64,000 nt of DNA from Axinella damicornis (GCA_963931865.1 OZ007514.1:4938646-5002645); one strand, 5' to 3'. Shown: positions 25,101 through 35,035, counted from the stretch's first letter. A program made the numbers and translations. Notes: generated by a model not told the origin, from the letters alone.

Positions 25101-28100
25101 GACCTGACTAGCCCGTCTGCAGGCCATGAAGGAGAGTTGTTACTCCATGCCCTTACCGCTTTCACCAACCTTGTCCTCGCCGGTGACACACTTGCTCAAG
25201 CACGTGGCGTCTTCTTTGGTGCATCACTCACTGCCCTCAACAAGAAGGATGGAGGAGTTAGACCCATTGCCGTGGGGTGTACGCTCCGCCGGCTGGTGGC
25301 TAAAACAGCTAGTCAGGCAGTGATGAAGCGCATGGGTTCCATGCTTGCTCCTCACCAGCTGGGGTACGGAACACCCCTTGGAGCGGAAGCTGCTGTCCAT
25401 GCGGCCAGACAATTTGTTGCCAACCTACCTCAAGGCCAGGTGCTCCTCAAACTCGATTTCAAAAACGCTTTTAACAGTGTCAGGAGAGACAAAGTGTTGG
25501 AGTCTGCAAGGCAGAACATCCCGGAAATCTTTCCCTTTGTGTACTCCTGCTACTCTGCCCCATCCACTCTCAGTTTTGCAGATTCTTCCCTGTCATCAGC
25601 AGAAGGGGTTCAACAAGGTGACCCTTTAGGTCCCTTACTCTTTTGCCTCGTTATCCACCCTTTGATTCTCCAACTGAAAGCAGAGTTCCGAGTGTTCTAC
25701 CTTGATGATGGGACCCTGGGAGGTGCTGAGGCGGACGTGCTATACGATTTCCAGTTGATTGATCGGGAGGCCAGAACTCTGGGGCTACAGCTCAACCAGA
25801 GGAAATCAGAGCTAATTTGCGATGACTCAGCGGGTAAAGACCTTCTGGCTGTTGCCAACGACTTGTGCAAAGTCAGCCCAGCCAATGCCACCCTACTTGT
25901 CTCTCCCATTGGAAGCCAAGATTTGATTGACAGTTCCATCGAGGAGAAACTGGAGTCCTTGAAGGTCATGAGATCAAGGCTTTCCTTACTCAGCAAACAT
26001 GACGCACTCTGTTTACTCCGTTATTCCTTTGCTATTCCTAAGATCCTGTATATCCTGAGAACAGCTCCATGCTTCACATCACCCCACCTTGAGGCATATG
26101 ACAGCGAGCTTAGCTCCACTCTTAGCGAGGTACTCAACATCGACCTGGAAGATGATTCTTCGTGGTTACAAGCCTCCTTGCCTGTTGGATATGGTGGTGT
26201 TGGAATCCGTAGGGCCACCCAGCTTGCACCCTCTGCCTTCTTGGCCTCTGCGGCTGGATCCTCGGTCCTCACCGACCGTATCCTTCCTGATCGATTCAGA
26301 GGAACCTCCTACCCAGAAGTGGATCAGGCATTGTCCGAGTGGAGCAAAGGCCATGACCAGCCACCTCCCCCTTCCCCTGAAGACAAAAGACAGAAGGCCT
26401 GGGATGCCCCACGGGTACAAGAGTCCTATGACACCCTCCTGGACAATGCTCCCGACGCAAGATCTCGTGCAAGGCTCCTAGCTGTAGCCACCAGAGAGTC
26501 AGGGGCCTGGCTGCATGCTCTCCCCATCTCTGCCATTGGTCTCAGGATGGATGATGATGTCATCAGAACTGCCACCGGTCTCCGTCTGGGTGCTCCCATC
26601 TGTCGTCCGCATCATTGCCAACATTGTCATGTGGAAGTGGATAAGTTGGGCACGCATGGCCTTAGCTGTGTCAAGAGTGCCGGTCGCCACTCCCGCCATG
26701 CCGCCATCAATAGCATAGTGCAGAGGTCTTTGGCTGCTGCCAAGATCCCATCCACACTGGAGCCTTCAGGCCTCTTCAGGAGTGATGGCAAGCGCCCCGA
26801 TGGAATCACCATAGCTCCGTGGAGGTTTGGCCGCTCACTAGTGTGGGACGTCACATGCCCGGACACCTATGCCTCTTCCTATGTCCAGCAATCTACAAGT
26901 GAGGCAGGGGCAGTTGCAAACCTGGCGGAGGCAAGAAAGAAAACGAAGTAGTCGCCATATCCCGGACACACCACTTCATCCCGATCGCTATTGAGACCTC
27001 GGGTGCACTCGGTCATGAGGCCATGGGTCTCATCACTGACATTGCCCGCCGCATCAGGAACATTTCCCATGAACCTATGGCTCGCGCTTACCTCTTGCAG
27101 AGGATCTCGGTAGCCATCCAGCAGGGTAACGCAGCTGCGGTGTTGGGGACCACCACGGCAGACTGTTTTAATAACCTTACCTAATTTTTTATTTTTTATT
27201 TTTTAATTTTTTAATTTTTAATTTTTTTTATTACTGTTTGTTTTGTCAACTCACTGTCTGTTTTTTTGGTGTTTGTTTGTCAGTTTGTTTTGTTTTGTAA
27301 CGCATATTGCCTCTACCCTTGTTGTTGTTGTTTTGTTTTTTTTCTTGTATGTACACCCTTTTGAATGTAATGTGCTGGTCACATTTAAGAGCTAAATTAA
27401 TATAAAAAATATAAAAAATATAAAATATTCATAAACTTACTTCGCGCTCCAAGTTGATCCTGGACAGTGTTTCCACCCTGCATCACCTCAAGCATTCATA
27501 AATGAACGTAGAGAGCAACCGAAAGTTCCGAGATGGGTAGGTTTTCGTACCCGCAAAAGCCATTAAAGCATCACACTATCGTGACACTAGGTATTCACTT
27601 GGCAGTTTTCACAGCCCTAGTGCCCACACCAAGCGCGGACGAAGACAGCTCTTTCCTACACTCAAACGCCATTCATGATAGTCTAAAACAAGCGACTAAC
27701 AGAAGACTGATACTTTGGATCGCAGAAATAAGAGCCACACACCGCTCCATACAACACAACTGTGCCGCGAGGTATAGTCCACGGATCAATGATGTAATTC
27801 CGTAATCTATCCGCTTACGCGAAATTGATTGAGACACGCCTTAGGCGACCTGAGCAGAAATCGAAGAGAGCACTCGAACAGTGGTGGCTGACGGTACAAC
27901 AAAAGTGCTTGTATCTCCACCACCAAGGTGAGTTTCAGCACCAAAATTGTGCTGTTGGGTGATCATGATGGTGTAGTCAAAATCTTTGTAGGCCATTCCA
28001 AAGTAGTCAAACATTATTTAGTTATTTACGTTGCACAAATTTTCCCTTACCAGGAGTGTAATAACTAATTAATGTTTAACTACTTACGAATGACCTATGT

Positions 28101-31100
28101 ACAAAGATTCTCACCATACACCCCATGATCACTGACCCAACAAATTTTGGTGCTCAAACTCACCCATTGGTGGTGAATGTGATCGGCAGTAAACCTCTTA
28201 GGAAAGGCTCGCAACGATTTTGACCACACCGTCGTGATCGCCATCGTGCACAGACGCTCAGTGTAAGCCGCCAATTGTCCCGCAGTTTTTGTACCTGGAT
28301 CCATAGTTTCTGAACGGAACGGTGCACGAACTTCAAACTTGCACTGTGATTATTGCCAAGGCGTCTGCAACTTTAATGTTCCTTTTAAGCGAATGTAAGC
28401 GGAAACACTTTTTACCGAGAACCAATCCAGTGGAGTCGGTTATTCACCGATTGTCGCGCACCAGCACCTTTTGTCGCGCACCAATACATATTCTGAATAC
28501 CAATTGTCGCGCAGTTGATCCTCAAGGCACTATATGAGTTATTTATGACGAAACATTTAGCTTCTTGTGTTCAAACAAAGTTTCTTGGAACAAGAACAAG
28601 GTGAATTCAAGTACATTTGAGCTAATGTAAAACCAAATAGCTACCTATCCAGTAATACGACTGCTTCTGTTGCTCTTTCTTTTCAGTTTCTTTCTTCATC
28701 TGTGCTTCTTTTTCTTCAAGAAGATGCAGTGACTCGGCACTGGTCATTACCCTGGCCCCAGGACGGACTACCATACTTCAGGACAGAAAATGGTACTAAC
28801 AATAAGTCATCCCAACGCTAAAGGCACATAAACCCAACTTTTTGAAAACACTTGAATGCCTATAATGAATTTTTTAAGCCTACTAAGCTTCCTAAGGCAG
28901 TGCAAAGTACCAGTCTTAGCCGAAAACGGCAACAATCCACCAAACCAGAGGCAACAGCGGTTGCTGCTCAGCGGGACACATGCGTATTTCCGTTTATTAT
29001 CGTAAATCTTTGTATACGTACTGCGCGACAATAGATTTTCAACTGCGCGACAACAGGTTCTGTGCGAGTATTGGCGGCTTACACTATGTGCTGAAACTCA
29101 CCCTGGTAGCAAACCTGTAATCCTGCAATACCGTGTTTATGTTAATAAAATGGTACATTCAGTTTAGCAATGGAAATTCAGTTCCTGGAATTTCCACTAA
29201 TCCAATTAAGCGGTAGCCCAGGACACTAATTAATTTCGGTGATTCCAATGTACCGATACCAGGCACTTATCAAAGCAACACGAGTTCCAAGGAAGACAAA
29301 GTACACATTATCAGTCAGATTTGGTCTGGGAACAAACATCGAAATACAGTGCGTGGCATGGAAGCTGATGCCTATTTCCTGGAATACAACAGTCCTTGGC
29401 CACAAACGAGTTCTCTTGAAATTCAGCGCGTGGCACTGTGGTTGACGATGCCCATTTCCTTGAATAGTACTACAGCCACACCGCCGAATGAAATGCAGCG
29501 TGTGGCATGGAGTGGGGGCCCATTTGTTGGAATAGTGTATATAGTCACAACGGTTACACACACCGAATGCCAGCACGTGGCATGGCAGTTGATGTCCTTG
29601 TTCCTGGAATAACAGTCACAAACGCTCGGAATGCAGCGCATGGCATCACAGTAGATGCCCAGTTCCTGGAATAGTGTAGCCACAACTGTCACAAACGCTC
29701 GAAATGCAGTACGTGGCATGGCAGTTCGAAGCCCATTTCCTGGAATAACAACGGTCACAAATGATTTCTCTCCAAATGCACCATGTGGCAATTTCTATCT
29801 ATTACAATGGTACATCCTGTCTGTACAAATTCATTTCCTGGAATTTCTATGATTCCAATCCTATTGTATTGAATTTTGAATTTTTTATACCGTTTTACTA
29901 GCATAAATACGGTAATTATTCCCTTCGGTTGCCATTGCTCACTTTGACTATTCTGGACATCATGGTCATCGCATGTTAATTGGATTGTAGAAAGCTTAGA
30001 TTAGAGTCTTAACAGAGAAGGGAGGAGATGCTGCTTGTGTTGAATGTGGGGATGCACTATAGAGTTCAATTGAACCTGCACCATTTTTTGCAGTGATTTA
30101 CAATGCAAACATGTTAGGGGCATCGTGCATCCTTTCTAACTCGCTTGCTAAGTTATGGATCAATGAACATGTGCAGAACAGAGAGTAAATGAACATTTCA
30201 ATAATAGTGCCACGGAATTGAAATTGTGATGGCGATGTTGAGTTAGCTAACTCTCTTAGCAGTTTGGTAGGGAACTGCAGACTTAGATCAGCATTTAGAC
30301 TATATATACCATAAATAGGTAGTACCAAATGTTGCTAGCTACGGTGGAGTGTTGCCGTTTGATAGAGCTGGGAAGCCTAGAAGCTTACAAACATGTGGCC
30401 TGGCACCTGAAGGCTTTCTAGGTGGCATGTAAAACTGCTCAGCATTCTACTTGAGGATGGGATCACCAGGACTATTCTGAGATTCTCACCTGATCGATTT
30501 CTGAAACATCACTGGTTGCCGAAATTTCAGAACATGGCAGTGACAGCCCCACACTGTGAGAACGAAACGGCAAATCATGAATCCCTAGATTAATTTAGTT
30601 CTTCATGTTCAACTCCACTATTAGGAAAGAGGCAAATGTTTACATGCCGCCTAACACGATTAGTTGCCATTATGTCATCAATCAGCCATTATTGCTTACA
30701 GGAAGTAGTGAGCGTGCATGGCTAAAATGATGTAAAGACAAACTAAATTTGTGTGAGACATCATATCTGCAATTTCTTGGAAAGCAGTATAACAGTGGAA
30801 TCAAGCGACTGCACCGTATACCCTTGCTTTTACCTGACCCCGTGCCATCGGGTACATGGTCTCATGACCATGGGTACCTCTAGTCTCTCAAGAAGTGAGA
30901 TAATTGCCGAGCGCATTAGCGCGAGGCTCTGAATGGGGGATCTATTTCTCACTATATACATATGTATGTACGTACGTACTGGAATATGTCACGCTCAGGA
31001 ATGTTGACAGGAATGTTGCGGGTTTCCTGCCGGCCAATTGAGTTTTATTTGCTGCGAGGGCTCGACGGTGCGAGAACTACAACCTTGAGAAACAGATCGG

Positions 31101-33370
31101 TGGACAAGCGCGCAGTGCTCCAGGGCTTGCAAAGCTGGAGCAGCTACATATGGAGTCAAACAGTCAACATCTGTTTATACCGCAACTCCACAATAGTCTC
31201 ACATAGCCAGAGGCTAGGTTACAAGCGAGTGGGGCCTTCAGGGCTTGCAGAGCTAGAGCAGCTACATGTGGAGTCGAACAGTGAGTGTAATCGACATGTT
31301 TATCTCAGCTCCACACTCGCAAATTCAGCAGGCTACGTATGCGGCCATGGCGTGCACGCGAGGCAATTATGCGGATATGTATTCCTAGTATATCAATTGA
31401 AAGTGAGGATCTAACTACTTCCATGAGTTGTAATGCGAGTTGTAATTTGTTATGCACCCTGTTTCTTGAACTATACAACATTCACGTCCCAGGTTTACCA
31501 CTGCAACATCAACAGCTATGGAAGGATATGCCACAAAGTGCTGTCTGAAAGCTACACTCCCAGTCTGACAATGAAGGACATTCTGAGCTGTGTTTACGGC
31601 CTGCTTGTTTGGCCTGAACCTGAGGACCCACTTGACAGGTAAGGAAGTATGATGCATAGAGTATAATTATGCTTCACCCTATAGTACTGGTAGCAGAGCT
31701 GGCATGCACTGCCTATCATTAAATGGCCACTTGCCTGTATTGGCGATTCCTTAATACTCGGAGATTCCACTATTGTTGGATTACATTTTAACAGACATAA
31801 TCAGACGAGGTTAGTTAGTTCCGGTGCTGACTCAATTTTTTTAAAATGCGGGATGTGGCGGGTTTTCGCTCAGCGGGTCACAAATGCCTTCTTTTATGTT
31901 TCTAGATGCCATGCCTTCCCATAGAATGTCAGCAAATGTGTAAATGTAGGGTTACTAGATGATTCCACAATCATTGCTGACTGGTAATTGTACCAGTTTC
32001 AAGCTAAATTGCTTGCTATCAAAATGAAACTCACTTAGAAGTCAGTTTGATCTCGAGATGCAAAACGTTTCTTCGCGCAGTTACATTCATGCCATAACAC
32101 AAGCACGTAAATGTACATCCACAATTGGGTGCAGAGAATTAAGGAATTTTACCACATTGATTTTGCTGTTTAATAAGAGTTTGATAGTGTTGTGCGATGA
32201 TGCAATAGGCTCCGCTCCCATGGTGGTTGAGACCTATATGACTGTGTGAAATCCTCACCGGCTGTGTAGTAGGGTTGGAGGTCAATGCAGGTTAAAAGAA
32301 TTAACTCCTTGGTACCTAGGTTTAAGCTTGTGACCTTCCAGCACTATACCTACGTATGTATAGATCACCCCTACATCATTCATTCAAGCCAAGATACAGA
32401 ACAACTTTGCTACCTGTCGGACCAAAGTTGTGTCGATAATAAGTAGCAAAAAAGTGGCCGTAATAAGTAATAAGTTGTTGCATACTATGCTCTTGCTTTT
32501 ACATTTCACCATAAACAAGGGAGTCTTAACTCATTGCACACAAAATGACGTCATTATTATTCGATCACCACAAGGTTGATCTCTCATGGGCATAGACGCT
32601 TTGCTAGGGGTGAGGTATTGTAACAACGAGTCATAAAACAGCCAAGCACAAGGTACGCCAAATGAATGTGGGAAGTTGGGTGTGACTCACTGTCCGATGA
32701 AGCCGTCTTCGAGGTTAGCGGATCCAAGCACTGATGGGACTGCCTTCGAAGTCAGAGATCTCTATAGAAGCCACAGAATCATCTTAGTCATTGTAAACTC
32801 ATAGACTATGTCTTGATCTGCTGCCTCACGCGTAATTGCGTAAATGTGCATGAGCTTGAACCGGTAATTGTCTAGTGCAGCTTCTTTCAAGTTTGTTGAC
32901 CACACCCTTGCCTAAAAATGGCAAGAAACACACTCCAAGTGTCAATCCAGGAAGTGAACGCCCTCACAATTAACCACAGTACTGCATTCACCTATATAGG
33001 CTCACCACATGCAACGAGTTAAAGGATATGCTAGAGCAACTAACATATGTGCTGACTGCACATATCATAACACAATGTACGTAAATCATTGAACTTATGC
33101 CTTTTAATTAATCTATAAGAGTGGACTGCATGGTGTCCATTGCACCATCAATATTACAATTTCTTTACTCCTTACTCATGTAGCGTCATTGGATATGAGC
33201 TCCTGTCATCTCTGAAGAAAGGCACCTCCATCGCAGACAAAGATTGTGCTTATGGAAGGAACGCAGAACAACATACATGCCAGTATGCTCTGAAGAGAAG
33301 TGAATACCAGAAGGAGAAAAAGGTTGAGTTGTTATTGCCTATACCATCAATTACTATGCAGTTGCTTTAG
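13100..33370 (+). CDS. gene 1: VWA domain-ubiquitin-conjugating (E2) protein, 5' partial, 8 exons
   Basis: Exons: 13100-13181, 17035-17153, 18361-18467, 20375-20497, 20568-20623, 22328-22401, 31493-31638, 33184 to about 33370. All junctions have AG/GT borders and the phases (1, 0, 2, 2, 1, 0, 2) agree. The first two exons encode the end of a VWA domain ([42 protein letters not shown]). Exons 4-8 encode a UBC domain: [60 protein letters not shown] with the expected catalytic Cys in GRIC, and [12 protein letters not shown] is replaced by HCN. E2 enzymes carry ubiquitin or a related modifier as a thioester and pass it on, usually with an E3; the next gene encodes a U-box protein. The MIDAS part of the VWA domain is not found in this window. 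The last exon may end at the stop at 33370 or be spliced at GTTGAG (about 33325). Confidence 0.85.
13182..15050. other. gene 1 intron, mostly unidentified
   Basis: Contains a T-family-like fragment (about 13470-13610, with CCCACC and CTCACGCAAAACC words shared with 22010 and 53220), a (CA)n run at 14334-14354 and no supported gene. A region at 13920-13950 has a tRNA B-box-like word on the minus strand but no convincing tRNA. Confidence 0.5.
15430..16700 (-). pseudogene. PLE 2 reverse transcriptase plus GIY-YIG endonuclease (degraded, inverted segment)
   Basis: Minus-strand pieces read [23 protein letters not shown] in a shifted frame of [10 protein letters not shown] (motif A), QDEGVAMGS (motif B), [12 protein letters not shown] (catalytic YVDN in place of YVDD), [13 protein letters not shown], then, further down, [34 protein letters not shown] and [19 protein letters not shown] (GIY-YIG). 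The segment that should come between, [20 protein letters not shown] and IIRTLFHRS, is on the opposite strand (15786-15966). Multiple frameshifts are present, so it is dead. Confidence 0.85.
15784..15967 (+). other. microinversion inside PLE 2
   Basis: The + strand reads [12 protein letters not shown]...FHRS, the part of the PLE that normally lies between the RT palm and the endonuclease linker, while both neighbours read on the minus strand. The segment is bounded by TGGACCGG (about 15784) and CCGGTCCA (about 15967), an inverted 8-bp pair, so flipping it restores the expected domain order. Confidence 0.8.
17035..17153 (+). CDS. gene 1 exon: VWA C-terminal helix
   Basis: 119 nt between TTCCTATAG and GTAAGC. 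Reads [20 protein letters not shown], then [19 protein letters not shown]. The G-[AS]-CFxP and LKLFExE pattern is typical of the end of VWA domains. Confidence 0.8.
17417..17760 (+). repeat. tandem AGAAG(A/C)C(T/A)TCC(A/G) repeats
   Basis: Five to six imperfect copies of a unit such as TTCTC(A/G)GAAGAAGCCTTCCA between 17580 and 17735. The open frame across it (17418-17819) is Lys/Ser/Pro-rich and most likely a by-product of the repeat. It is inside a gene 1 intron. Confidence 0.6.
18184..18331. mobile_element. 148-bp TTAA MITE
   Basis: TTAACTCTTTACCAACCA at the left and its complement TGGTTGGTAAAGAGTTAA at the right. TTAA borders suggest piggyBac-type mobilisation. Confidence 0.85.
18361..18467 (+). 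CDS. gene 1 exon: linker between VWA and UBC
   Basis: 107 nt after TTTTATAG and before GTGAGG. Reads [20 protein letters not shown] and [13 protein letters not shown]. Phase 0 in, 2 out; it joins the 20375 exon in frame. Confidence 0.75.
18468..20374. other. gene 1 intron, unidentified
   Basis: No gene seen. It contains a 26-G homopolymer at 20151-20176. The rest has no repeat partner that I could find in the window. Confidence 0.5.
20151..20176 (+). repeat. 26-base poly-G tract
   Basis: An uninterrupted G run preceded by TTTTTTTATT. Confidence 0.95.
20375..20497 (+). CDS. gene 1 exon: UBC N-terminal helix
   Basis: Between ATCATGTAG and GTAGGA. Reads [20 protein letters not shown], then [24 protein letters not shown](L)KE(I)xxF is the UBC alpha-1 helix pattern. 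Confidence 0.85.
20568..20623 (+). CDS. gene 1 exon: UBC beta-strands 1-2
   Basis: 56 nt between TTACGTAG and GTAACT. Reads [19 protein letters not shown], the W...I.GP..SPY..G core of E2 enzymes. Confidence 0.88.
21007..21048 (-). ncRNA. type I hammerhead ribozyme, canonical core
   Basis: On the minus strand the order is CAC, CTGATGA, GGCC-CACAA-GGCC (perfect stem II), GAAA, CC-AGCT-GG (minimal stem III), then TC and GTGG. All invariant core positions (CUGAUGA, GAAA, A15.1-U16.1 and C17) are present, with predicted cleavage after the C at 21011. CAC/GTG starts stem I. This compact form with a very short stem III is the one described from Penelope-like terminal repeats and retrozymes. No RT was found next to it; it is probably a solo repeat, inside a gene 1 intron and antisense to the gene. 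Confidence 0.85.
21160..21720. other. intron sequence upstream (minus sense) of the hammerhead
   Basis: A minus-strand open segment (21622-21311) with no family I recognise. It may be the body of the retroelement whose end is the hammerhead, but no RT or endonuclease motif is visible. Confidence 0.3.
21740..22175 (+). repeat. family T repeat, copy 1
   Basis: Matches 53055-53376 over CACTCAGC(C)AT, CTCAGCTCTAGCTAGCTAG, TGCTGAAAGAATTGGCC, TTTCACCCT(A/T)TGGGTGAACAT, ATGTCCTCTGCATGATTCT and GCTGATACCAA. A TTAACTCTTTGAG segment with GGCGTATTTATACGCC (from 21841) interrupts it. Confidence 0.75.
22328..22401 (+). CDS. gene 1 exon: UBC beta-strand 3
   Basis: 74 nt between ATTTCAG and GTGAGT. Reads [20 protein letters not shown], then FSTP, matching the YP..PP.(I/V).F E2 signature. 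Confidence 0.9.
22444..22860 (-). repeat. family V repeat, copy 1
   Basis: Near-identical (over 90% by eye) to 40139-40554 in opposite orientation. Ends are ACTAGAGGTGCTCAGCAGAG and the CCCCCTGCTGCGCATGCGCA side. It contains GTCTGTCTGTCTGTC-type runs and no ORF. Confidence 0.85.
22861..23497. other. gene 1 intron, no feature
   Basis: No gene. A fragment with CCCAGTCCCACACCCAGC (about 23246-23263) resembles wording at 57716-57734, so it may be a dispersed repeat. Confidence 0.4.
24246..27184 (+). pseudogene. non-LTR retrotransposon ORF: RT plus restriction-like endonuclease (one late frameshift)
   Basis: The 901-codon frame from ATG 24246 encodes an N-terminal zinc-finger-like region (CAVCRRPM), an RT with [14 protein letters not shown] (motif A), [13 protein letters not shown] (B) and [10 protein letters not shown] (C), a CCHC-type finger ([18 protein letters not shown]) and a PD-(D/E)XK endonuclease (RPDGI...VWDVTCPD). 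After a single shift near 26935-26945 the end of the family continues in another frame ([31 protein letters not shown]) to a stop near 27184. RT plus C-terminal RLE is the layout of R2/Utopia-like early-branching LINEs, which integrate by target-primed reverse transcription. The start has an 18-bp duplication ([12 protein letters not shown]). Apart from the shift it is nearly intact, so insertion is fairly recent. Confidence 0.9.
27185..27425 (+). other. AT-rich 3' tail of the RLE retrotransposon
   Basis: T/A-rich sequence following the ORF (TTTTTTATTTTTTAATT runs, then TATAAAAAATATAAAAAATA). No gene. The exact 3' end and target duplication could not be fixed. Confidence 0.5.
28260..29085. 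mobile_element. element Z: 826-bp TIR element with TTGTCGCGCA arrays
   Basis: Perfect 16-bp inverted ends AGTGTAAGCCGCCAAT. Subterminal copies of TTGTCGCGCA occur at 28452, 28472 and 28502 on one side and inverted at 29020 and 29041 on the other. These look like transposase-binding sites. No transposase. Confidence 0.8.
29131..29912. mobile_element. element W copy 1: TA-flanked, internal tandem repeats
   Basis: The ends CCGTGTTTATGTTAATAAAA and the complement of TTTTACTAGCATAAATACGG are inverted repeats flanked by TA. The interior has 6-7 diverged units of about 70 bp built on GTGGCATGGCAGTTGATGCC, CATTTCCTGGAATA and GTCACAAACGCTCGAAATGC. Confidence 0.8.
29991..31492. other. gene 1 intron, mostly unidentified
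   Basis: No gene. From about 31100 to 31290 a 115-bp-class segment is duplicated in tandem (CAGGGCTTGCAAAGCTGGAG and CAGGGCTTGCAGAGCTAGAG, each followed by CAGCTACAT(A/G)TGGAGTC). The 150-codon frame across it is probably fortuitous. Confidence 0.5.
31493..31638 (+). CDS. gene 1 exon: UBC catalytic segment
   Basis: Between CACGTCCCAG and GTAAGG. Reads [20 protein letters not shown], then [20 protein letters not shown]. The Cys in GRICHKVL aligns with the E2 active-site Cys and the Asn of HCN with the oxyanion Asn of HPN; the Pro of HPN is missing. Confidence 0.92.
31639..33183. other. gene 1 intron, no feature
   Basis: No repeat partner or gene recognised in this stretch. Confidence 0.4.
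33184..33370 (+). CDS. gene 1 last visible exon: UBC C-terminal helices
   Basis: After TCATGTAG; AG+C completes Ser and the frame reads [15 protein letters not shown], then [20 protein letters not shown], and KEKK, the usual amphipathic UBC tail. The stop is at 33370 if unspliced. A weak donor (GTTGAG) lies at about 33325. Confidence 0.8.
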
Positions 33371-33499
33371 CATCAGCTTGAAAAGCATGAATACCACTTG
33401 CAAGATCAGTTAGGCCAACTAACAAACTGTGTTATTAAGTTAACCCTTTACCCTCGATCGTGCCTTAGTAATTTTAATAATTGTGTACGACAACAGCGT

Positions 33500-33665
33500 T
33501 GGTAATTCCGGAATGGAAGTAGAGTCAGTCTTTGTACTCTAGTATCTTGTAGTTCAGGGGTCTGCTGACCCATTGCCGCTATAATCACATTTTCACTAGA
33601 AGCTACATCATGAATATAATGATAACACGAAATCAATTTTTTTATGGTACGTGCCAGGCACCAAT
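33500..33665 (+). repeat. family U repeat, copy 2
   Basis: Partner of 10240-10400; shares GGAATGGAAGTA-like, CTAGTATCTTGTAGT and GGGTCTGCTGACCC sequence. Confidence 0.65.
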
Positions 33666-33850
33666 TTCATTGAAAGATAGGTGTACGTGGTCCTTTATTC
33701 ACCTATGTAGTACATGTATAATTTTAATGTTCTATTTTTCATTAATAGAAACTTTCTGCTGAGCTGTAATGAAATGGCTGAGTTGACTATGTCGCAGCAT
33801 ATCCAGTTCTTGTGTTATTATGTTATGCTTATTCAAAGTAGGTAGTGATG

Positions 33851-34088
33851 TAAGGTAAATCGGGGTAATTTCGGTCATCGCACAATTCCGGTCAGTATAT
33901 ATAGCCCAAAAGCTAAGTTAACATATATAGAGCAATGTGGATATAGTTGCAGTTCTAGTACGAGGAGTAGTTAGCGTTACTGCAACATAAGTGGGACTCC
34001 CAAAGAATCTATCGTGTACAATTGGCGGTAGCTTTTGTACAGACTGACCGGAATTATACCGTGACCAGAATTACCCCGTCTTACCTTA
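33851..34088. mobile_element. 238-bp MITE with about 42-bp TIRs
   Basis: TAAGGTAAATCGGGGTAATT ... AATTCCGGTCAG at the left is mirrored at the right (CTGACCGGAATT ... AATTACCCCGTCTTACCTTA). Confidence 0.85.
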
Positions 34089-35035
34089 CCCTTTGTTATT
34101 GTTCATGGTTTCTGGATTGTAGGTAGCTATTGCTTATGAATGCTATTGAAATGCAGTGCAATACCAGAAATCATAAATGCTGCAGGTACATGTAGTCCTG
34201 GAAAACAGTAGACAAAATAACCGGCTTTTGTTGTACTTGGTGTTCTACATGTATATGTATGGAGAACTTTGAATGTCACCAAACATCGAGTCTCCAATCT
34301 GACTACTGATGGGCTTATTTCATGAACTTTTATCACCTTCGACGTTTTACTTGAAATGCAATCCAAGCTCCAATTAGGAAGGTACACGACATATCAAGCT
34401 AGTGTTGTGCCCTGATCTCTTCTACAAGGAAAAGAGGGTCTGATGACACAAGCCCAAATCCTTTGGGGCTTGCAGAAACACTGAAGCCTTGTAACGCATG
34501 ACTTGCATAAGAATGCAAGTTATCACAGTATCACCACATGGCATGGAGAACATCGTCAATCTAATAATGAAGTAGTGATAACGAGTGTAACCCCTACAGA
34601 AATGATGTTCAGAGTTTTAAAGTGACTGTGAATCCTACTTCCAAACTGATCAAACTGCATGTACTACTCAACAATGACTAGCTACTAGTATCCATATACA
34701 TGTACAAGGAGGACTTCCAACTGTCTATAATATTATAGTGTTGTGCCAAGACCCCACCTATTTGAGCCAGAGCAAGCATGATTTGGCGTTGGTGGTGGAA
34801 TCCCTACTGAGTTCCACAGGCCGTGCTTAACATCATCATTCTGTGTGGCCAGAAGATAGCACTACACCATCAATGCAGACAAGTATGGTCCTAGGTTGTT
34901 GAAATTTATACTTCACAGTCAAGAGCTAAGGCTAGGCAATGCAGAAGGTGGTGTCTCTGGGAGGATCGCATCCGTGAGGTTGATGAGCAGCATCATCTAG
35001 GAATCTTACGTAGCTAGCTACTGTATTTAACACAA
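34089..35035. other. intergenic, no feature
   Basis: Between the two host genes. No supported ORF or repeat partner. Confidence 0.4.

Larger units (their letters stand above)
23854..27854. mobile_element. 4.0-kb TIR element with 3-bp CAG target duplication
   Basis: The left end CACTCAGGTCACTTAAGGCG pairs with the right end CGCCTTAGGCGACCTGAG. CAG flanks both sides (23851-23853 and 27855-27857), and X resumes exactly after it. A 3-bp duplication with a CACT start suggests a CACTA or PIF-like superfamily, but no transposase is seen. Most of the interior is an RLE-type retrotransposon. GCGGGTACGAAA (24090) also recurs inverted near 27545. Confidence 0.7.
23498..28068 (+). repeat. family X copy C, split by the 23854-27854 element
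   Basis: The left part (23498-23853) starts with an X end and runs to GAGCTGTACTGCATGG; the right part (27855-28068) resumes AATCGAAGAGAGCACTCGA, has the 47-nt module at 27881-27927 (initiator changed to GTG) plus GTGAGT, and finishes with the X end TTACCAGGAGTGTAAT. The two halves join in the order of the intact copies. Confidence 0.8.
28075..29990 (-). repeat. family X copy D, carrying two nested elements
   Basis: X body segments are 28075-28259, 29086-29130 and 29913-29990. The first is interrupted by element Z (28260-29085), the second by element W (29131-29912). After W the second X module (ATTCCCTTCGGTTGCCATTG) appears as expected. Confidence 0.7.

Noticed and set aside
25697..26996. 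Several minus and alternate-frame ORFs
   Set aside because: Antisense or out-of-frame shadows of the RLE retrotransposon.
30962..31414. 150-codon frame
   Set aside because: Driven by a tandem duplication; no conserved motif, and poor protein-like composition.
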